In this document: in pieces, positions 1 to 8,219 of the stretch | How the letters are laid out: each line of letters begins with the position of its first letter | Numbering within the stretch: the stretch's first letter is position 1 | Source: G963720515 sp963720515 | GTDB taxonomy: Bacteria; Actinomycetota; Thermoleophilia; Gaiellales; Gaiellaceae | Direction: 5' to 3' | Length of the DNA: 64,000 nt | NCBI GenBank assembly: GCA_963720515.1 | Contig: OY970397.1 | Location: 2,294,001-2,358,000, forward strand | Notes under the pieces: model-generated | Told to the model about the DNA's origin: nothing | Database searches by the model: none | What the model saw: only the letters and a program-made list of their open reading frames with translations | Position numbers and translations under genes: made by a program

Positions 1-25
1 CGTTCGTCGTCGAGCGGTAGCCCGA

Positions 26-505
26 CTAGCGGGCGCTGCGCATCGTCCGGGTCGACAGCGTCAGGAAGACGGTGTCGAGGAGGACGAGGACGAGAAGCCC
101 GAGGCCGCCGATCAGGAGCGCCGTGCGTGGGCCGGCATCCTGGCGCCCGAGCGTCGAAAGCGCCCGGTTCGCCGCCTGTCGCGAACTCTGCTTGGCGACG
201 ACCTTCTTCTTGGCCGCGTCTCGCTTCCGCGCCGGCCTCCGCTCCGACCTCGCGGCGGTCGTAGGCGCGGCCGCAGGCGGCTGCACCTGAGCCGGAGGCG
301 GTGACGCGGGCGGCTGCGCCGGCGGCGGGCTCACGGTGTGCGACGAGGCGCCGGGCGCGGGATCAGGGCTCGGTGCCTGCGAGGAAGGCGGTCCGGGCTC
401 GGGCGCGCTCTGGGCCAGTGCCGAGCCGGCGGACGCGGCTCCCAGGCAGCACAAGACGACCAGAACCGGTGCCTTCCGCAAAAACATTCGACCGGAGCGA
501 GTCAA
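26..505 (-). CDS. Secreted proline-rich protein with C-terminal membrane anchor, function unknown
   Basis: A 159-residue protein. Residues 1-31 form a signal peptide (basic start, hydrophobic core, end at SALAQ). Residues 32-80 are very rich in Pro and Ala, followed by a Lys/Arg-rich stretch (about 87-120) and a strong hydrophobic helix near residues 129-150, followed by a short basic tail. This predicts an exported protein held by its C-terminal helix, with a flexible wall-spanning linker. I chose the TTG at 505 because GGGAGAA lies six bases upstream; ATG at 487 is the alternative and would still leave a signal peptide. No known domain is recognised. It stands alone, with its promoter side facing the long non-coding stretch before the sigma factor gene. 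Confidence 0.6.
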   Translation of the reverse strand: MTRSGRMFLRKAPVLVVLCCLGAASAGSALAQSAPEPGPPSSQAPSPDPAPGASSHTVSPPPAQPPASPPPAQVQPPAAAPTTAARSERRPARKRDAAKKKVVAKQSSRQAANRALSTLGRQDAGPRTALLIGGLGLLVLVLLDTVFLTLSTRTMRSAR

Positions 506-1089
506 CTAGCTTCTCCCGCGCTTGCTTCTGCCGCGTGTACTAGCCGATGCATCTCACGGTGTCAATCCCGCCTCAGCCGGGGTCTAAACCGCGTGACGGC
601 GATCGAGGGAGCCCATGTGTAGCCGGATCTGGCCGCGACACGTACGAAATCCTCGCCTTCCGTGCATCGAGATGAGATGTCGAGGTTGATACTGCGGGGC
701 TTCTCTCCGATGATCCACCGTCGATCGCCGGTCATTGCGCGCTAGATCCAATACTAGATGCCATGAGGGATAGAGCGACCGATACAGCACGGCAAGGAGT
801 TGATACCAGAACGAGGATCGCGCGTGATACTGCTCGCCGCGGCATGTGATATCAGCCTGCAAAGAGGCCATTTCCCAGTACGTTCCTCTCACTGAGGTGC
901 TTGAAGGTAGTCGAAAGGCGACGCGGTCGCGACACGGCGCGGTGCGTAGACAGAGACGAGAAGGTTTTCAAAATCCAAACATGTTGACAGTGCGATTGTT
1001 AAGCGATCGATTGCATTCGACAATTCGGATTAGCGTATGTATTGTCGGGAAGGAAATTCGAATCGTTCAAGTCGACATCCGGAGGTTGG
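506..1089. other. Non-coding stretch, partly AT-rich, upstream of the sigma factor gene
   Basis: I see no convincing gene in this 584-base gap. Open frames on both strands have no recognisable protein and poor codon bias. From about 965 to 1060 the base composition becomes clearly richer in A and T than anywhere nearby, which suits a promoter region for the sigma factor gene and possibly for the secreted protein on the other strand. Confidence 0.5.
984..1012 (+). promoter_or_regulatory. Possible promoter of the sigma factor gene
   Basis: A perfect TTGACA hexamer at 984-989 sits in the AT-rich island about 100 bases before the likely start of the sigma factor. The expected -10 position (about 1007-1012, TCGATT) is a poor match, so this is only a candidate; an alternative-sigma promoter may lie closer to the gene. 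Confidence 0.25.
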
Positions 1090-1806
1090 GTGTCCGCAAC
1101 AGCCGCAATCGAGGTAGCAGCCAGAGCGTCCGGCGCGCCGCACGCCGGGCGCTCTGTGACTCGGCCGACGACGCGAGGCGCCTCGGCTCTACGCCGCACT
1201 GCGGAGGTTCGGGGGCTGCTGCGCGAGTACCACCGGAACGGCGATCTTCGAGCGCGCGCGCGCCTGATTCAGCTCTACCTTCCCCTGGTGAGGCGCATCG
1301 CGCGCCGGCACGTCGGCCACGGCGAGCAGTTCGAGGATCTCGTGCAGGTTGGCTCGATCGGCCTCATCAAGGCGATCGACCGGTTTCAGCTCGCTCGCGG
1401 TGTCGATCTCGCGAGCTACGCGATTCCCACGATCGACGGGGAGATCAAGCGCCACCTCCGCGACCGAGCGTGGCCGATCCGGATTCCGCGGCGGCTCCAG
1501 GAGCTCGACCCGACCCTCAGGTCGAGGGTCGCGGAGCTGGTCGATGGGCAGAACGGTGAATTCGACCGTGACGGTGCCCTCGAGCACGGCTACGAGCTGG
1601 GCGAGGACCGCATCGCCCTTGCGGGCGGCTTCCACGTGCTCGACTCGCGGGAGCGGCTTCTTCTCCGCTTCGCCTACTTCGAGGGGCTCAGTCAAGCGCA
1701 GATCGCATGCCGTGTGGGGATCTCGCAAATCCACGTGTCCCGGCTGACCCGGCGGGCGCTCGCGAAGCTGCGGGCTGCGATCGGGCACCCGGACCAACTA
1801 CCATGA
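1090..1806 (+). CDS. RNA polymerase sigma factor, SigB/SigF/SigG-like (group 3)
   Basis: Sigma-70 protein that directs RNA polymerase to a special promoter set, usually stress or development genes in this subfamily. Region 2 is clear: LPLVRRIARRHVGHGEQFED followed by LVQVGSIGLIKAIDRF and SYAIPTIDGEIKRHLRDRAW, the hallmark of the SigB/F/G group. Region 3 is short, and a region 4 helix-turn-helix (SQAQIACRVGISQIHVSRL) closes the protein. I chose GTG at 1090, preceded four bases away by GGAGG; a TTG at 1042 would add 16 residues with no family similarity. The product is about 238 residues, close to family size. No anti-sigma or anti-anti-sigma gene is next to it, so regulation may be from elsewhere. 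Confidence 0.88.
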   Translation: MSATAAIEVAARASGAPHAGRSVTRPTTRGASALRRTAEVRGLLREYHRNGDLRARARLIQLYLPLVRRIARRHVGHGEQFEDLVQVGSIGLIKAIDRFQLARGVDLASYAIPTIDGEIKRHLRDRAWPIRIPRRLQELDPTLRSRVAELVDGQNGEFDRDGALEHGYELGEDRIALAGGFHVLDSRERLLLRFAYFEGLSQAQIACRVGISQIHVSRLTRRALAKLRAAIGHPDQLP

Positions 1807-1811
1807 CGCAG

Positions 1812-1827
1812 AGTGCGTTTTCGCACT
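1812..1827 (+). terminator. Small hairpin after the sigma factor gene
   Basis: AGTGCG-TTTT-CGCACT forms a perfect six-base stem just after the sigma factor stop codon. It has no U-tract and lies only 19 bases before the next gene, so it may be an attenuating hairpin rather than a full terminator. Confidence 0.3.
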
Positions 1828-1846
1828 AGAGGGAAGCGATGACGGA

Positions 1847-2476
1847 GTGACCTTCACGCGACCTGCTGCGGAGGCGAGACGCTTGACCGAAGTTCGAGAG
1901 CAGACTGCGCGGACCGTCGAGTCGTACACGGTGCTGCCCTACCACCTGCTGGTGGTGCGGGACGGCGAGGACAAGGGCAAGCCGTGGACGGCCTCCGTCG
2001 AGGAGCTTCCAGGCTGCACGGCGAGCGGTCGGACCTCCGACGAGGCGCTGCAGGCGATCGAGGCCGTTATGGCGAAGTGGATCGCGGTTGCGCTCAAGGA
2101 GGAACGGGAGATCCCGGAGCCGAGGTCTGCAACCAGTCACAGCGGCCGGCTGCTTCTCCGGATGCCCAAGACGCTGCATGCAGATCTCACGCGCGCCTCG
2201 GAGCGTGAGGGTGTGAGCCTCAACCAGTTCATCACCGACGTTCTCGCCGTCGCCGTCGCCTGGCGAGGCGGGCCCGACGCCCCCCAGCCCGGCGCTGCGA
2301 CCACATCCATCAACCAGGCGCCCGGCGCCGAGGGCCTCACTACGGAGCGCGGAGCGCGCCGGCGTACGAAGCAGAACCCGGGGCGCCTGACGAATGCGGC
2401 CCTGGCGGCGAACTTCTTCCTCGTCGGCACTGCCGCGATCGTCGCGATCATCGTCCTGATCGTCGCGGTCAAGTAG
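1847..2476 (+). CDS. HicB-family antitoxin-like protein with C-terminal membrane helix
   Basis: A 209-residue protein. Residues about 28-90 form a HicB-type domain (short beta-rich fold with ASVEELPGCTASG and a DEALQAI helix), the fold that binds HicA toxin in HicAB modules. Residues about 98-142 form a ribbon-helix-helix/HicB_1-like DNA-binding segment (LLLRMPKTLHADL, GVSLNQFI). After a disordered linker rich in Ala, Pro and Thr, a strong hydrophobic helix (residues about 187-208) ends the protein. A membrane tail is not usual for a HicB antitoxin. No hicA-like double-stranded-RNA-binding gene is adjacent. The start is a GTG. It could be a stand-alone membrane-tethered regulator; function is unproven. 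Confidence 0.7.
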   Translation: MTFTRPAAEARRLTEVREQTARTVESYTVLPYHLLVVRDGEDKGKPWTASVEELPGCTASGRTSDEALQAIEAVMAKWIAVALKEEREIPEPRSATSHSGRLLLRMPKTLHADLTRASEREGVSLNQFITDVLAVAVAWRGGPDAPQPGAATTSINQAPGAEGLTTERGARRRTKQNPGRLTNAALAANFFLVGTAAIVAIIVLIVAVK

Positions 2477-2485
2477 GAACCGCGG

Positions 2486-3793
2486 CTACGAACGAGCGCG
2501 CAGGGGCCGAGCGATCGCCCTGAGCACGTCGAGGTCCTCCCGGCGCGGGAGCAGGAGCGCCCGCCAGGCGAAGGGGCTCCTTCGCGCGTACACGGCGAGC
2601 GCGACGGCGCCGCCGGCGAGGAACGCCGCGCTTGCCGCCGCGGCGGCGCCGCTCGCGCCGAACCGCGGGATCAGCGCGAGGTCGAGCGCGATGCCCACGA
2701 CCAGCGACACGACGGGCCCGAGTGACGAGAGCCCCGGTGACGTCGATGCCATGAGCGCGTTCGAGAACACCGCCGTGGCGGCGAAGCCGAGCGCGCCCGG
2801 GAGCAGCCACAGGAAGGGCTCGACCGACGCCTCGAACGCTGTCCCGAAGACGACCGGGAGGAGGAGCGGGCCGAGGATCGCGGCGACGACGACTGCGCCG
2901 GTGGTGACGAGCGCCGCCGAGCGGAACGCCTGCAGCGTCTGCCGACCTCGCTGGCCGTCGTCGGCTCGTGCCGCCGCGGGCAGCAGCGCTGTCGCGGTCG
3001 CCGCGGGCAGGTAGAGCAGCACCTCCGACGCGTTGACCGCGACGGCGTAGATGCCGAGCGCCGCCTCGGACGCCAGCAGTCCCATCAGGATCTGGTCGAT
3101 CCGGAAGTTGAGGAAGCGCGACAGGCTCCCCACCCAGGCCCGAAGCCCGAACCGGATCTCGTCCATGAGGAGCCCGACGTTCGGGCCGACGAAGGCCATG
3201 TCGCGCGCCGAGTGCCAGAGCAGGCGCAGCGCGCGCAGGAGCTCGGTCGCCACCCAGGCGAGCGCGGCGCGGGTCACTGTCAGACCGCCGCTCAGCCAGA
3301 CGGCTGTGAGGAGGAGCGGATAGACCCACGAGGCGGTCGCCGTGATGAGCGCCAGCCGCCGGATCCGTCCGCAACCGAGGAGGAACGCGGCTCCGGCCTC
3401 GACGAGCGCCGACACGAGCGTCCCGGCGGCGAGAATCGCCAGCTCCGGGCGGCCGACACCCACGGGCTGGCCGCCGCTGAGCAGGAGCGCCGCGCATGCG
3501 ATCGCCGCGGCGAGCACCGAGCTCGAGACCATGAACAGCACGACGTTCGTGAGGAGCGCCCCGCGCCTCTCGCTCCCTTTCGCCGCGTAGACGGTCGTCG
3601 CCTCGCCGACCCCGAGCCCGGCGACGCGGGCCAGCACGAGTGCCGTGACGGTGATGAACGCGATCGTCCCGCGCCCCGACGGGCCGAGGCCGCGCGCGAG
3701 CATGAGCACCGCGACGAAGAACCCGGCGTTGCCGGCGATCTTGGACCAGAGCAGGAGCGCCGAGTCCTTCGCGACGGAGTCCGAGCTCAGCAC
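2486..3793 (-). CDS. Polysaccharide flippase, Wzx/MurJ-MATE superfamily
   Basis: A 435-residue integral membrane protein with about 12-14 hydrophobic helices, matching the usual 420-500 residues of oligosaccharide flippases (PF01943/PF13440 type). Such proteins move undecaprenyl-linked repeat units across the cytoplasmic membrane. Visible landmarks are the N-terminal KDSALLLWSKIAGNAGFF helix, the GLGVGEATTVY loop and the FGLRAWVGSLSRFLNFRIDQ segment typical of the family. The GTG start at 3793 overlaps the TGA stop of the upstream beta-helix gene, giving translational coupling; longer starts would add a basic low-complexity shadow. It fits as the export step of the polysaccharide locus that follows. 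Confidence 0.85.
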   Translation of the reverse strand: MLSSDSVAKDSALLLWSKIAGNAGFFVAVLMLARGLGPSGRGTIAFITVTALVLARVAGLGVGEATTVYAAKGSERRGALLTNVVLFMVSSSVLAAAIACAALLLSGGQPVGVGRPELAILAAGTLVSALVEAGAAFLLGCGRIRRLALITATASWVYPLLLTAVWLSGGLTVTRAALAWVATELLRALRLLWHSARDMAFVGPNVGLLMDEIRFGLRAWVGSLSRFLNFRIDQILMGLLASEAALGIYAVAVNASEVLLYLPAATATALLPAAARADDGQRGRQTLQAFRSAALVTTGAVVVAAILGPLLLPVVFGTAFEASVEPFLWLLPGALGFAATAVFSNALMASTSPGLSSLGPVVSLVVGIALDLALIPRFGASGAAAAASAAFLAGGAVALAVYARRSPFAWRALLLPRREDLDVLRAIARPLRARS

Positions 3794-5373
3794 CTCGCCA
3801 CGCTCCGGTTCGCGGAGAGCCGGTTCCCCGTCGAGTCGGCCACGGCGCCGCTTTCCCACCTGGCGCTCTCGAGGCCGACGAGTGGAGCCGGGGTCCCGCC
3901 GCACCCGACGTTGTCCCGGACGACGTTCTCGGACGACCCCTGGAGCGTGATCGCCGGCCGTCCGCCGCCGACGAAGACGTTGCCGACGATCCGGTTGCCG
4001 TCGCTGCCGACATCGACGAAGAGGCCGGACTCGGCGCGAATGACGCGGTTGTTCGTGAACGTGTTGCGGCTCGATCCGACGCCGTCGTGGAGCCACTCGA
4101 CGTTGATCCCCGTCGGAGTATCGACGATCAGGTTCCGCGCGATCAGCGACTGGTTCGTCGAGTGTTCGAGGTAGATGCCGGTGCGGGTGTCGCGGATCGC
4201 GTTGGCGACGATCGTCGTCCGCGTCGAGGAGCCGACCGTCTCGATCCCGTCCCAGCGTGCCCGCCGGATCGTGTTGCCGATGATCGCCGCCGCGACGCCG
4301 CCGGTCCAGATCCCGCCCTCGTTCGTCCCGCAGCCGCTCGTCGTTCGGGCGCTTGTGACGCAGCCGTCGCGGTCGGGGTCGCGGATGTCGCTGATCACGT
4401 TGTCGAGCGCCACGCCGTACAACGCCGCCCTCGGCCGTCCGTACTCCTTCTGGCCGAGGAGGATGCCGAACGAGCGGAAGCCGCGAATCTGCGTGCGAAT
4501 CACGCTCGTGTCGCGTGAACGGTCCGATCCGAGCGTGTAGACGCCGGCGTGTGCGGTTCCGCCACCCTCGATGACCGAGTCCTGGACGGAGACGCCCGAG
4601 TGCGCGCCCCAGGCGCTGACGCCGTCGGTCCGCACGTTCCGGATCTGGAGCCGCTGGAGGCGGACGTCGTGCGACCCGTCGAACACCGCGACGGCGATGC
4701 CGCCTTCGCTCGACGAGTGCTCGGCGGGTCCGCCGCCCCCGTCGATCGCGAGATCCGAGATCCGAATTCGGCTCCCCCGCGCGACGACGAGCGCCCAGTA
4801 CCGGGCCCCCGGCGGCGGGGCGATCACCGTTCGCGCGCCCGAGCCCACCAGCCGCGCGCCGCTACCGAGCCGGAGCTCGCCCACCTCGTACCGCCCAGGT
4901 GCGAGTTTCACGGTGACGTCCCCTCGTCGCAGCGCGTCCCTCGCGCGCGTGAAGCTCGGACCGGGCTCCGCGTGCACCACGGCCGACTCCGACGGGTCGA
5001 CCGTGATCGTCCTCGGCCTGGACGACGAGCGGTGCCCGAGGCTGTCCACCGCCACGACCCGGAGCCGATGGCGCCCGGGCGGGAGAAGCGCCGGGTCGAC
5101 GTCGAGCCCGTAGGGCCTCGTCGTGTCGGATCCGAGCGGGCGGCCGTCGAGCCGGAACGTGACGGCGACGATCCGGCTCGAGAACGCACGCGCCCTCGCG
5201 GCGAGCGTCACCGGCTTCGCGAGCGTGGTCGGGCCGAGGAACGCGACGGCCGGCGGCCTCGACGACGCCGGAGGCTCGAACGGCGCGGTCGACGAGGAGC
5301 TGCAGGCCGCCGCGAGGAGCGCCAGCAAGAGCGCGAGAAACAGGGTTCGACCGGTTCGCGCGACGGTAGCTAC
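3787..5373 (-). CDS. Right-handed beta-helix (PbH1 repeat) lipoprotein
   Basis: About 528 residues. A lipobox (LLALLAAAC) near residues 17-25 marks a lipoprotein. A beta-sandwich-like segment follows (AVAFLGPTTLAKPVTLAARA, then a VDSLGHRSS strand), then a long parallel beta-helix from about residue 150 to the end with repeated turns such as RISDLAIDGGGG, GVSVQDSVIEGGG and GNTIRRARWDGIETVG. Such proteins usually bind or cut polysaccharides (pectate-lyase-like or epimerase-like folds); no catalytic residues can be assigned. No ATG, GTG or TTG lies at a suitable distance before the signal peptide; the end coordinate is therefore approximate. It overlaps the flippase gene by a few bases and is divergent from the BY-kinase-like gene. 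Confidence 0.75.
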   Translation of the reverse strand, partial: VATVARTGRTLFLALLLALLAAACSSSSTAPFEPPASSRPPAVAFLGPTTLAKPVTLAARARAFSSRIVAVTFRLDGRPLGSDTTRPYGLDVDPALLPPGRHRLRVVAVDSLGHRSSSRPRTITVDPSESAVVHAEPGPSFTRARDALRRGDVTVKLAPGRYEVGELRLGSGARLVGSGARTVIAPPPGARYWALVVARGSRIRISDLAIDGGGGPAEHSSSEGGIAVAVFDGSHDVRLQRLQIRNVRTDGVSAWGAHSGVSVQDSVIEGGGTAHAGVYTLGSDRSRDTSVIRTQIRGFRSFGILLGQKEYGRPRAALYGVALDNVISDIRDPDRDGCVTSARTTSGCGTNEGGIWTGGVAAAIIGNTIRRARWDGIETVGSSTRTTIVANAIRDTRTGIYLEHSTNQSLIARNLIVDTPTGINVEWLHDGVGSSRNTFTNNRVIRAESGLFVDVGSDGNRIVGNVFVGGGRPAITLQGSSENVVRDNVGCGGTPAPLVGLESARWESGAVADSTGNRLSANRSVARC

Positions 5374-6891
5374 ATGGAAATGGTCGATCGCGTCGATGGC
5401 CTGGTCCGGTACGCGGCGCCGGGGCTCCCGCCCGACCAGCCGGTCGAGACGGGTCGGTACCTGGATGCGCTTCGCCGCAGCAAGCTCTTGATCGCGCTGA
5501 TCGTCGTGCCGCTGGTGGCCGCCGTCGTGATCGTCTCCCTGCTGCTCCCGAAGACCTACCGCGCGACAGCGAAGATCGTCTTCGAGAGCGCGTCCGATCC
5601 ACTCGAGACCCAGAATGCCGACACCGTCGAGAAGCGTCTCGCCACGATCGATGCGCTCCTGACGACGCGCAACACGCTGAGCGCGGCGGCGCGGAGGATC
5701 CCCGGTGAGACCGCCGCGACGCTGGACGACAAGGTCTCCTCGTCGGTCGATCCGAGAGCCGACATCATCGACCTGAGCGCCACGGACGACACGGCCAAGG
5801 GGGCGGCCTCGATCGCGAACGTCGTGGCCGCCACCTTCCTCGCGCAGCAGCACGAGGCGCAGCAGCAGCGGCTGAATCGCGCGCGCGCGACGCTTCGGGA
5901 GGCCCTCGCCGAGCTCGACGGGAGGAGAGGGCTGCAGGCCGAGACCGAGCGCGCCGCGATCCGGGAGCGGCTCACCGATCTCAACGTGAGCGCCGCCGGA
6001 TCGAGCTCGGAGCTGTCCCTCGCCGAGGCCGCGCAGCCGCCGGACGTGCCCTTCTCGCCGCGCCCGCTCAGGAACGGCGTCTTCGCCTTCTTCGCCGCGC
6101 TCTTCATCGCGGCGCTCGTCGTGCTGGCGCGTGCGCAGCTCAAGCCGCGGGTGGGCAGCGCACGGGAGATGGGCCGACTGCTCGAGCTCCCCGTGCTCGC
6201 CGAGGTTCCCTACGTCCGCCGCCCGCTCGGGCACCGGTCCCAGACGCTCAGCTCCGCCGAGTACGAGGCGTACCAGACGCTCCAGGCCGCCCTTCGGCGA
6301 CGGCTTCCGCCGACCGGCCAGCGGACGGTGCTCGTCACGAGCGCGCTCCACGGCGAGGGCAAGACCGAGGTCACGGCGGCTCTCGGCCTCGTGCTCTCCC
6401 AGGCGCGGCACCGGACGTGGCTCGTCTCCGCGGACATGCGCTGGCCCAAGCTGCACGAGCTCTTCGACGTCGATCAGACCCCGGGCTTCTCGGAGGTGCT
6501 CGTCGGAGCCCAGAACGGCGGAACGGCCGGCCTCTTCGAGCTGAGCGCGGCTCGGACGGGCTCCGGCCAGCTGCACGTGCTCGCCAGCGGCCGCACGCCG
6601 CCCGATCCGGCGCAGCTGCTCGCGAGCGCGGCGCTCGACGGCTTCTTCGAGGAGATCAAGGAGTCGGAGTACGACTACGTCCTGCTCGACGGGCCTCCGC
6701 TCCTCGGGCTGGTGGACAGCCAGGTGCTCGCCCAGCGGGTGGACGGCGTGCTCATCGTCTGCAGGCCGGACCGCCAGACGCCCGAGACGGCGCTCGCCCT
6801 CCGCGAGCTGCTCGAGCGGCTGGAGGTGGAGCCGCTCGGCGTTGTGACCGTGGGTGCGAGGACCTCGAAGCACTCCTACCTCCCCGGGTAG
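5374..6891 (+). CDS. Wzz-BY-kinase fusion (polysaccharide co-polymerase with CpsD/CapB-like ATPase)
   Basis: A 505-residue protein. Residues 39-58 and about 235-253 are membrane helices flanking a Wzz-type extracytoplasmic domain with a coiled segment. The C-terminal cytoplasmic half is a BY-kinase-like P-loop domain: Walker A SALHGEGKTE (about 323-332), Walker A' VSADMRWPKLHELF and Walker B YDYVLLDGPP. These proteins control chain length and timing of polysaccharide polymerisation. The usual C-terminal tyrosine cluster is almost absent: only one Tyr lies in the last ten residues (SKHSYLPG). The start ATG at 5374 opposes the beta-helix gene. Its 3' end overlaps the convergent ligase gene by 16 bases. 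Confidence 0.85.
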   Translation: MEMVDRVDGLVRYAAPGLPPDQPVETGRYLDALRRSKLLIALIVVPLVAAVVIVSLLLPKTYRATAKIVFESASDPLETQNADTVEKRLATIDALLTTRNTLSAAARRIPGETAATLDDKVSSSVDPRADIIDLSATDDTAKGAASIANVVAATFLAQQHEAQQQRLNRARATLREALAELDGRRGLQAETERAAIRERLTDLNVSAAGSSSELSLAEAAQPPDVPFSPRPLRNGVFAFFAALFIAALVVLARAQLKPRVGSAREMGRLLELPVLAEVPYVRRPLGHRSQTLSSAEYEAYQTLQAALRRRLPPTGQRTVLVTSALHGEGKTEVTAALGLVLSQARHRTWLVSADMRWPKLHELFDVDQTPGFSEVLVGAQNGGTAGLFELSAARTGSGQLHVLASGRTPPDPAQLLASAALDGFFEEIKESEYDYVLLDGPPLLGLVDSQVLAQRVDGVLIVCRPDRQTPETALALRELLERLEVEPLGVVTVGARTSKHSYLPG

Positions 6892-8216
6892 CCGGCGCGG
6901 AGCGCGGTTCCGGCCCAGATCAAGGCTGCGACGAGCCAGAGGTGCCGCCAGTGCAGCGTGTCGACGAAGAAGCTGTTGGCAAGGAGGCCGCACCAGGCGG
7001 CGAGCAGGCCAGCGGAGCCGATGCCGTACGTGTCGGCCCCGAGGGCCACGTTCCGGGCCGCGAAGCCGAGCGTCAGGAAGACGAGCCCGAGGATCATGAA
7101 CGCTCCCACCATCCCCTCCTCGGCGAGCGACCGAACGAAGGTGCTGTGCGCGGAGAGCTCGGAGACCCGCTCGAACTGGCCGGGGCCGATCCCGAGCGGG
7201 TGCTCGGCCGCGAGCTCGAGACCGGACTCCTGGGCGTTGAACCGCTGCGTGTCGTAGTCCTGGAGCGCGGCTCGCTCGGTGAGGAAGCCGACCGACCCGG
7301 TCGCCGCCACGACTCCGAACAGCGCGACGCCCGCGACGAGGCTGACGAGGAGGAGCGTCATCGCCCGGCGGGCTCCGCCGCGGCGGAGCGCGAGCACGAC
7401 GAGGAGCACAAGGGTGCCGACGGCGAGGTTGAGCCACGCCGCGCGGGAGAACGAGAACACCACCCCGACGACGAGGACGGACAGGAGGAGGAGCTTCGTA
7501 ACCAGGCGGAACCGGAGCAGCCGCGGGGCGACCGTCTCCTCCATGAGCAGGAGGACGGCGGGGACGAGGAACGGCCCGAAGACGTTCGGGTCCTTGAAGA
7601 GCCCCTGGGCGCGCGGGCCGCGCACGAAGGCTTCGGCGCCGGGGAACGGCACGATCAGCGCCAGGCAGGCGACGGCGGCCGAGAGCGCCGCTCCGGCGAG
7701 GAAGGCGAGGAGCACGAGGCGCGCGCGCCGGACCGAGCAGACATAGGCGGCGAGCCAGAGCGCGAACACCGCGAGGTAGAGCGTGATCCCGAAGAACGTG
7801 GCGGCACGCGCGCTGTCGACCGCCTCGGTGGAGGCGAGCAGGTTCAGCGCGAGGAAGCCGCTCACGAGGAGCGTCACGCTGAGCGGCACGCGCTCGAGAT
7901 GAAACGACCCGGTGACGAGAGCGAGGAGGATCAGGACGGCGAAGACGAGATCCGCGGGCGCAGGCTCGATCCGCACGACGGCCAGGAGCAGGACGCCCAA
8001 GGCGACCGCGGTGCCGTAGCGGGCGAGCGCGAGGGCGAGGGTGCCGAGCAGCCCGACGCCGAAGCCCAGGACGACCGGAACGGGCAGCGGCGAGCGGCCG
8101 AGCGCGAGGCCCAGCAGGAGGAACAGGCCGAGGAGCGCCGCCCCTCCGGCCGCCCAGGCGAGGGCCTCCGCCGGCTCGACGCGGCGGGGAGCGCGGACGA
8201 TGTGACCGGCTTCCAC
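6876..8216 (-). CDS. O-antigen ligase/polymerase-like membrane protein (Wzy_C family)
   Basis: A 446-residue polytopic membrane protein with about 11-12 helices. The Wzy_C/WaaL signature region is visible: FSFSRAAWLNLAVG, then a large extracytoplasmic loop containing HPLGIGPGQF and AHSTFVRSLAEEG, where the His and the Gly-rich motif are typical of bacterial O-antigen ligases and polymerases. In a polysaccharide locus with flippase and co-polymerase it most likely polymerises repeat units. The GTG start at 8216 lies only three bases from the divergent glycosyltransferase start, so each promoter must lie within the neighbouring gene or one start is mis-set. Confidence 0.82.
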   Translation of the reverse strand: MEAGHIVRAPRRVEPAEALAWAAGGAALLGLFLLLGLALGRSPLPVPVVLGFGVGLLGTLALALARYGTAVALGVLLLAVVRIEPAPADLVFAVLILLALVTGSFHLERVPLSVTLLVSGFLALNLLASTEAVDSARAATFFGITLYLAVFALWLAAYVCSVRRARLVLLAFLAGAALSAAVACLALIVPFPGAEAFVRGPRAQGLFKDPNVFGPFLVPAVLLLMEETVAPRLLRFRLVTKLLLLSVLVVGVVFSFSRAAWLNLAVGTLVLLVVLALRRGGARRAMTLLLVSLVAGVALFGVVAATGSVGFLTERAALQDYDTQRFNAQESGLELAAEHPLGIGPGQFERVSELSAHSTFVRSLAEEGMVGAFMILGLVFLTLGFAARNVALGADTYGIGSAGLLAAWCGLLANSFFVDTLHWRHLWLVAALIWAGTALRAGYPGR

Positions 8217-8219
8217 GGA

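Noticed and set aside
584..892. Possible gene on the minus strand in the 5' gap
   Set aside because: No ribosome site, no recognisable domain and codon use unlike its neighbours.
1839..1850. Three-codon frame ATG-ACG-GAG-TGA overlapping the HicB-like start
   Set aside because: Too short to distinguish from chance, and the ribosome site spacing fits the HicB-like GTG equally well.
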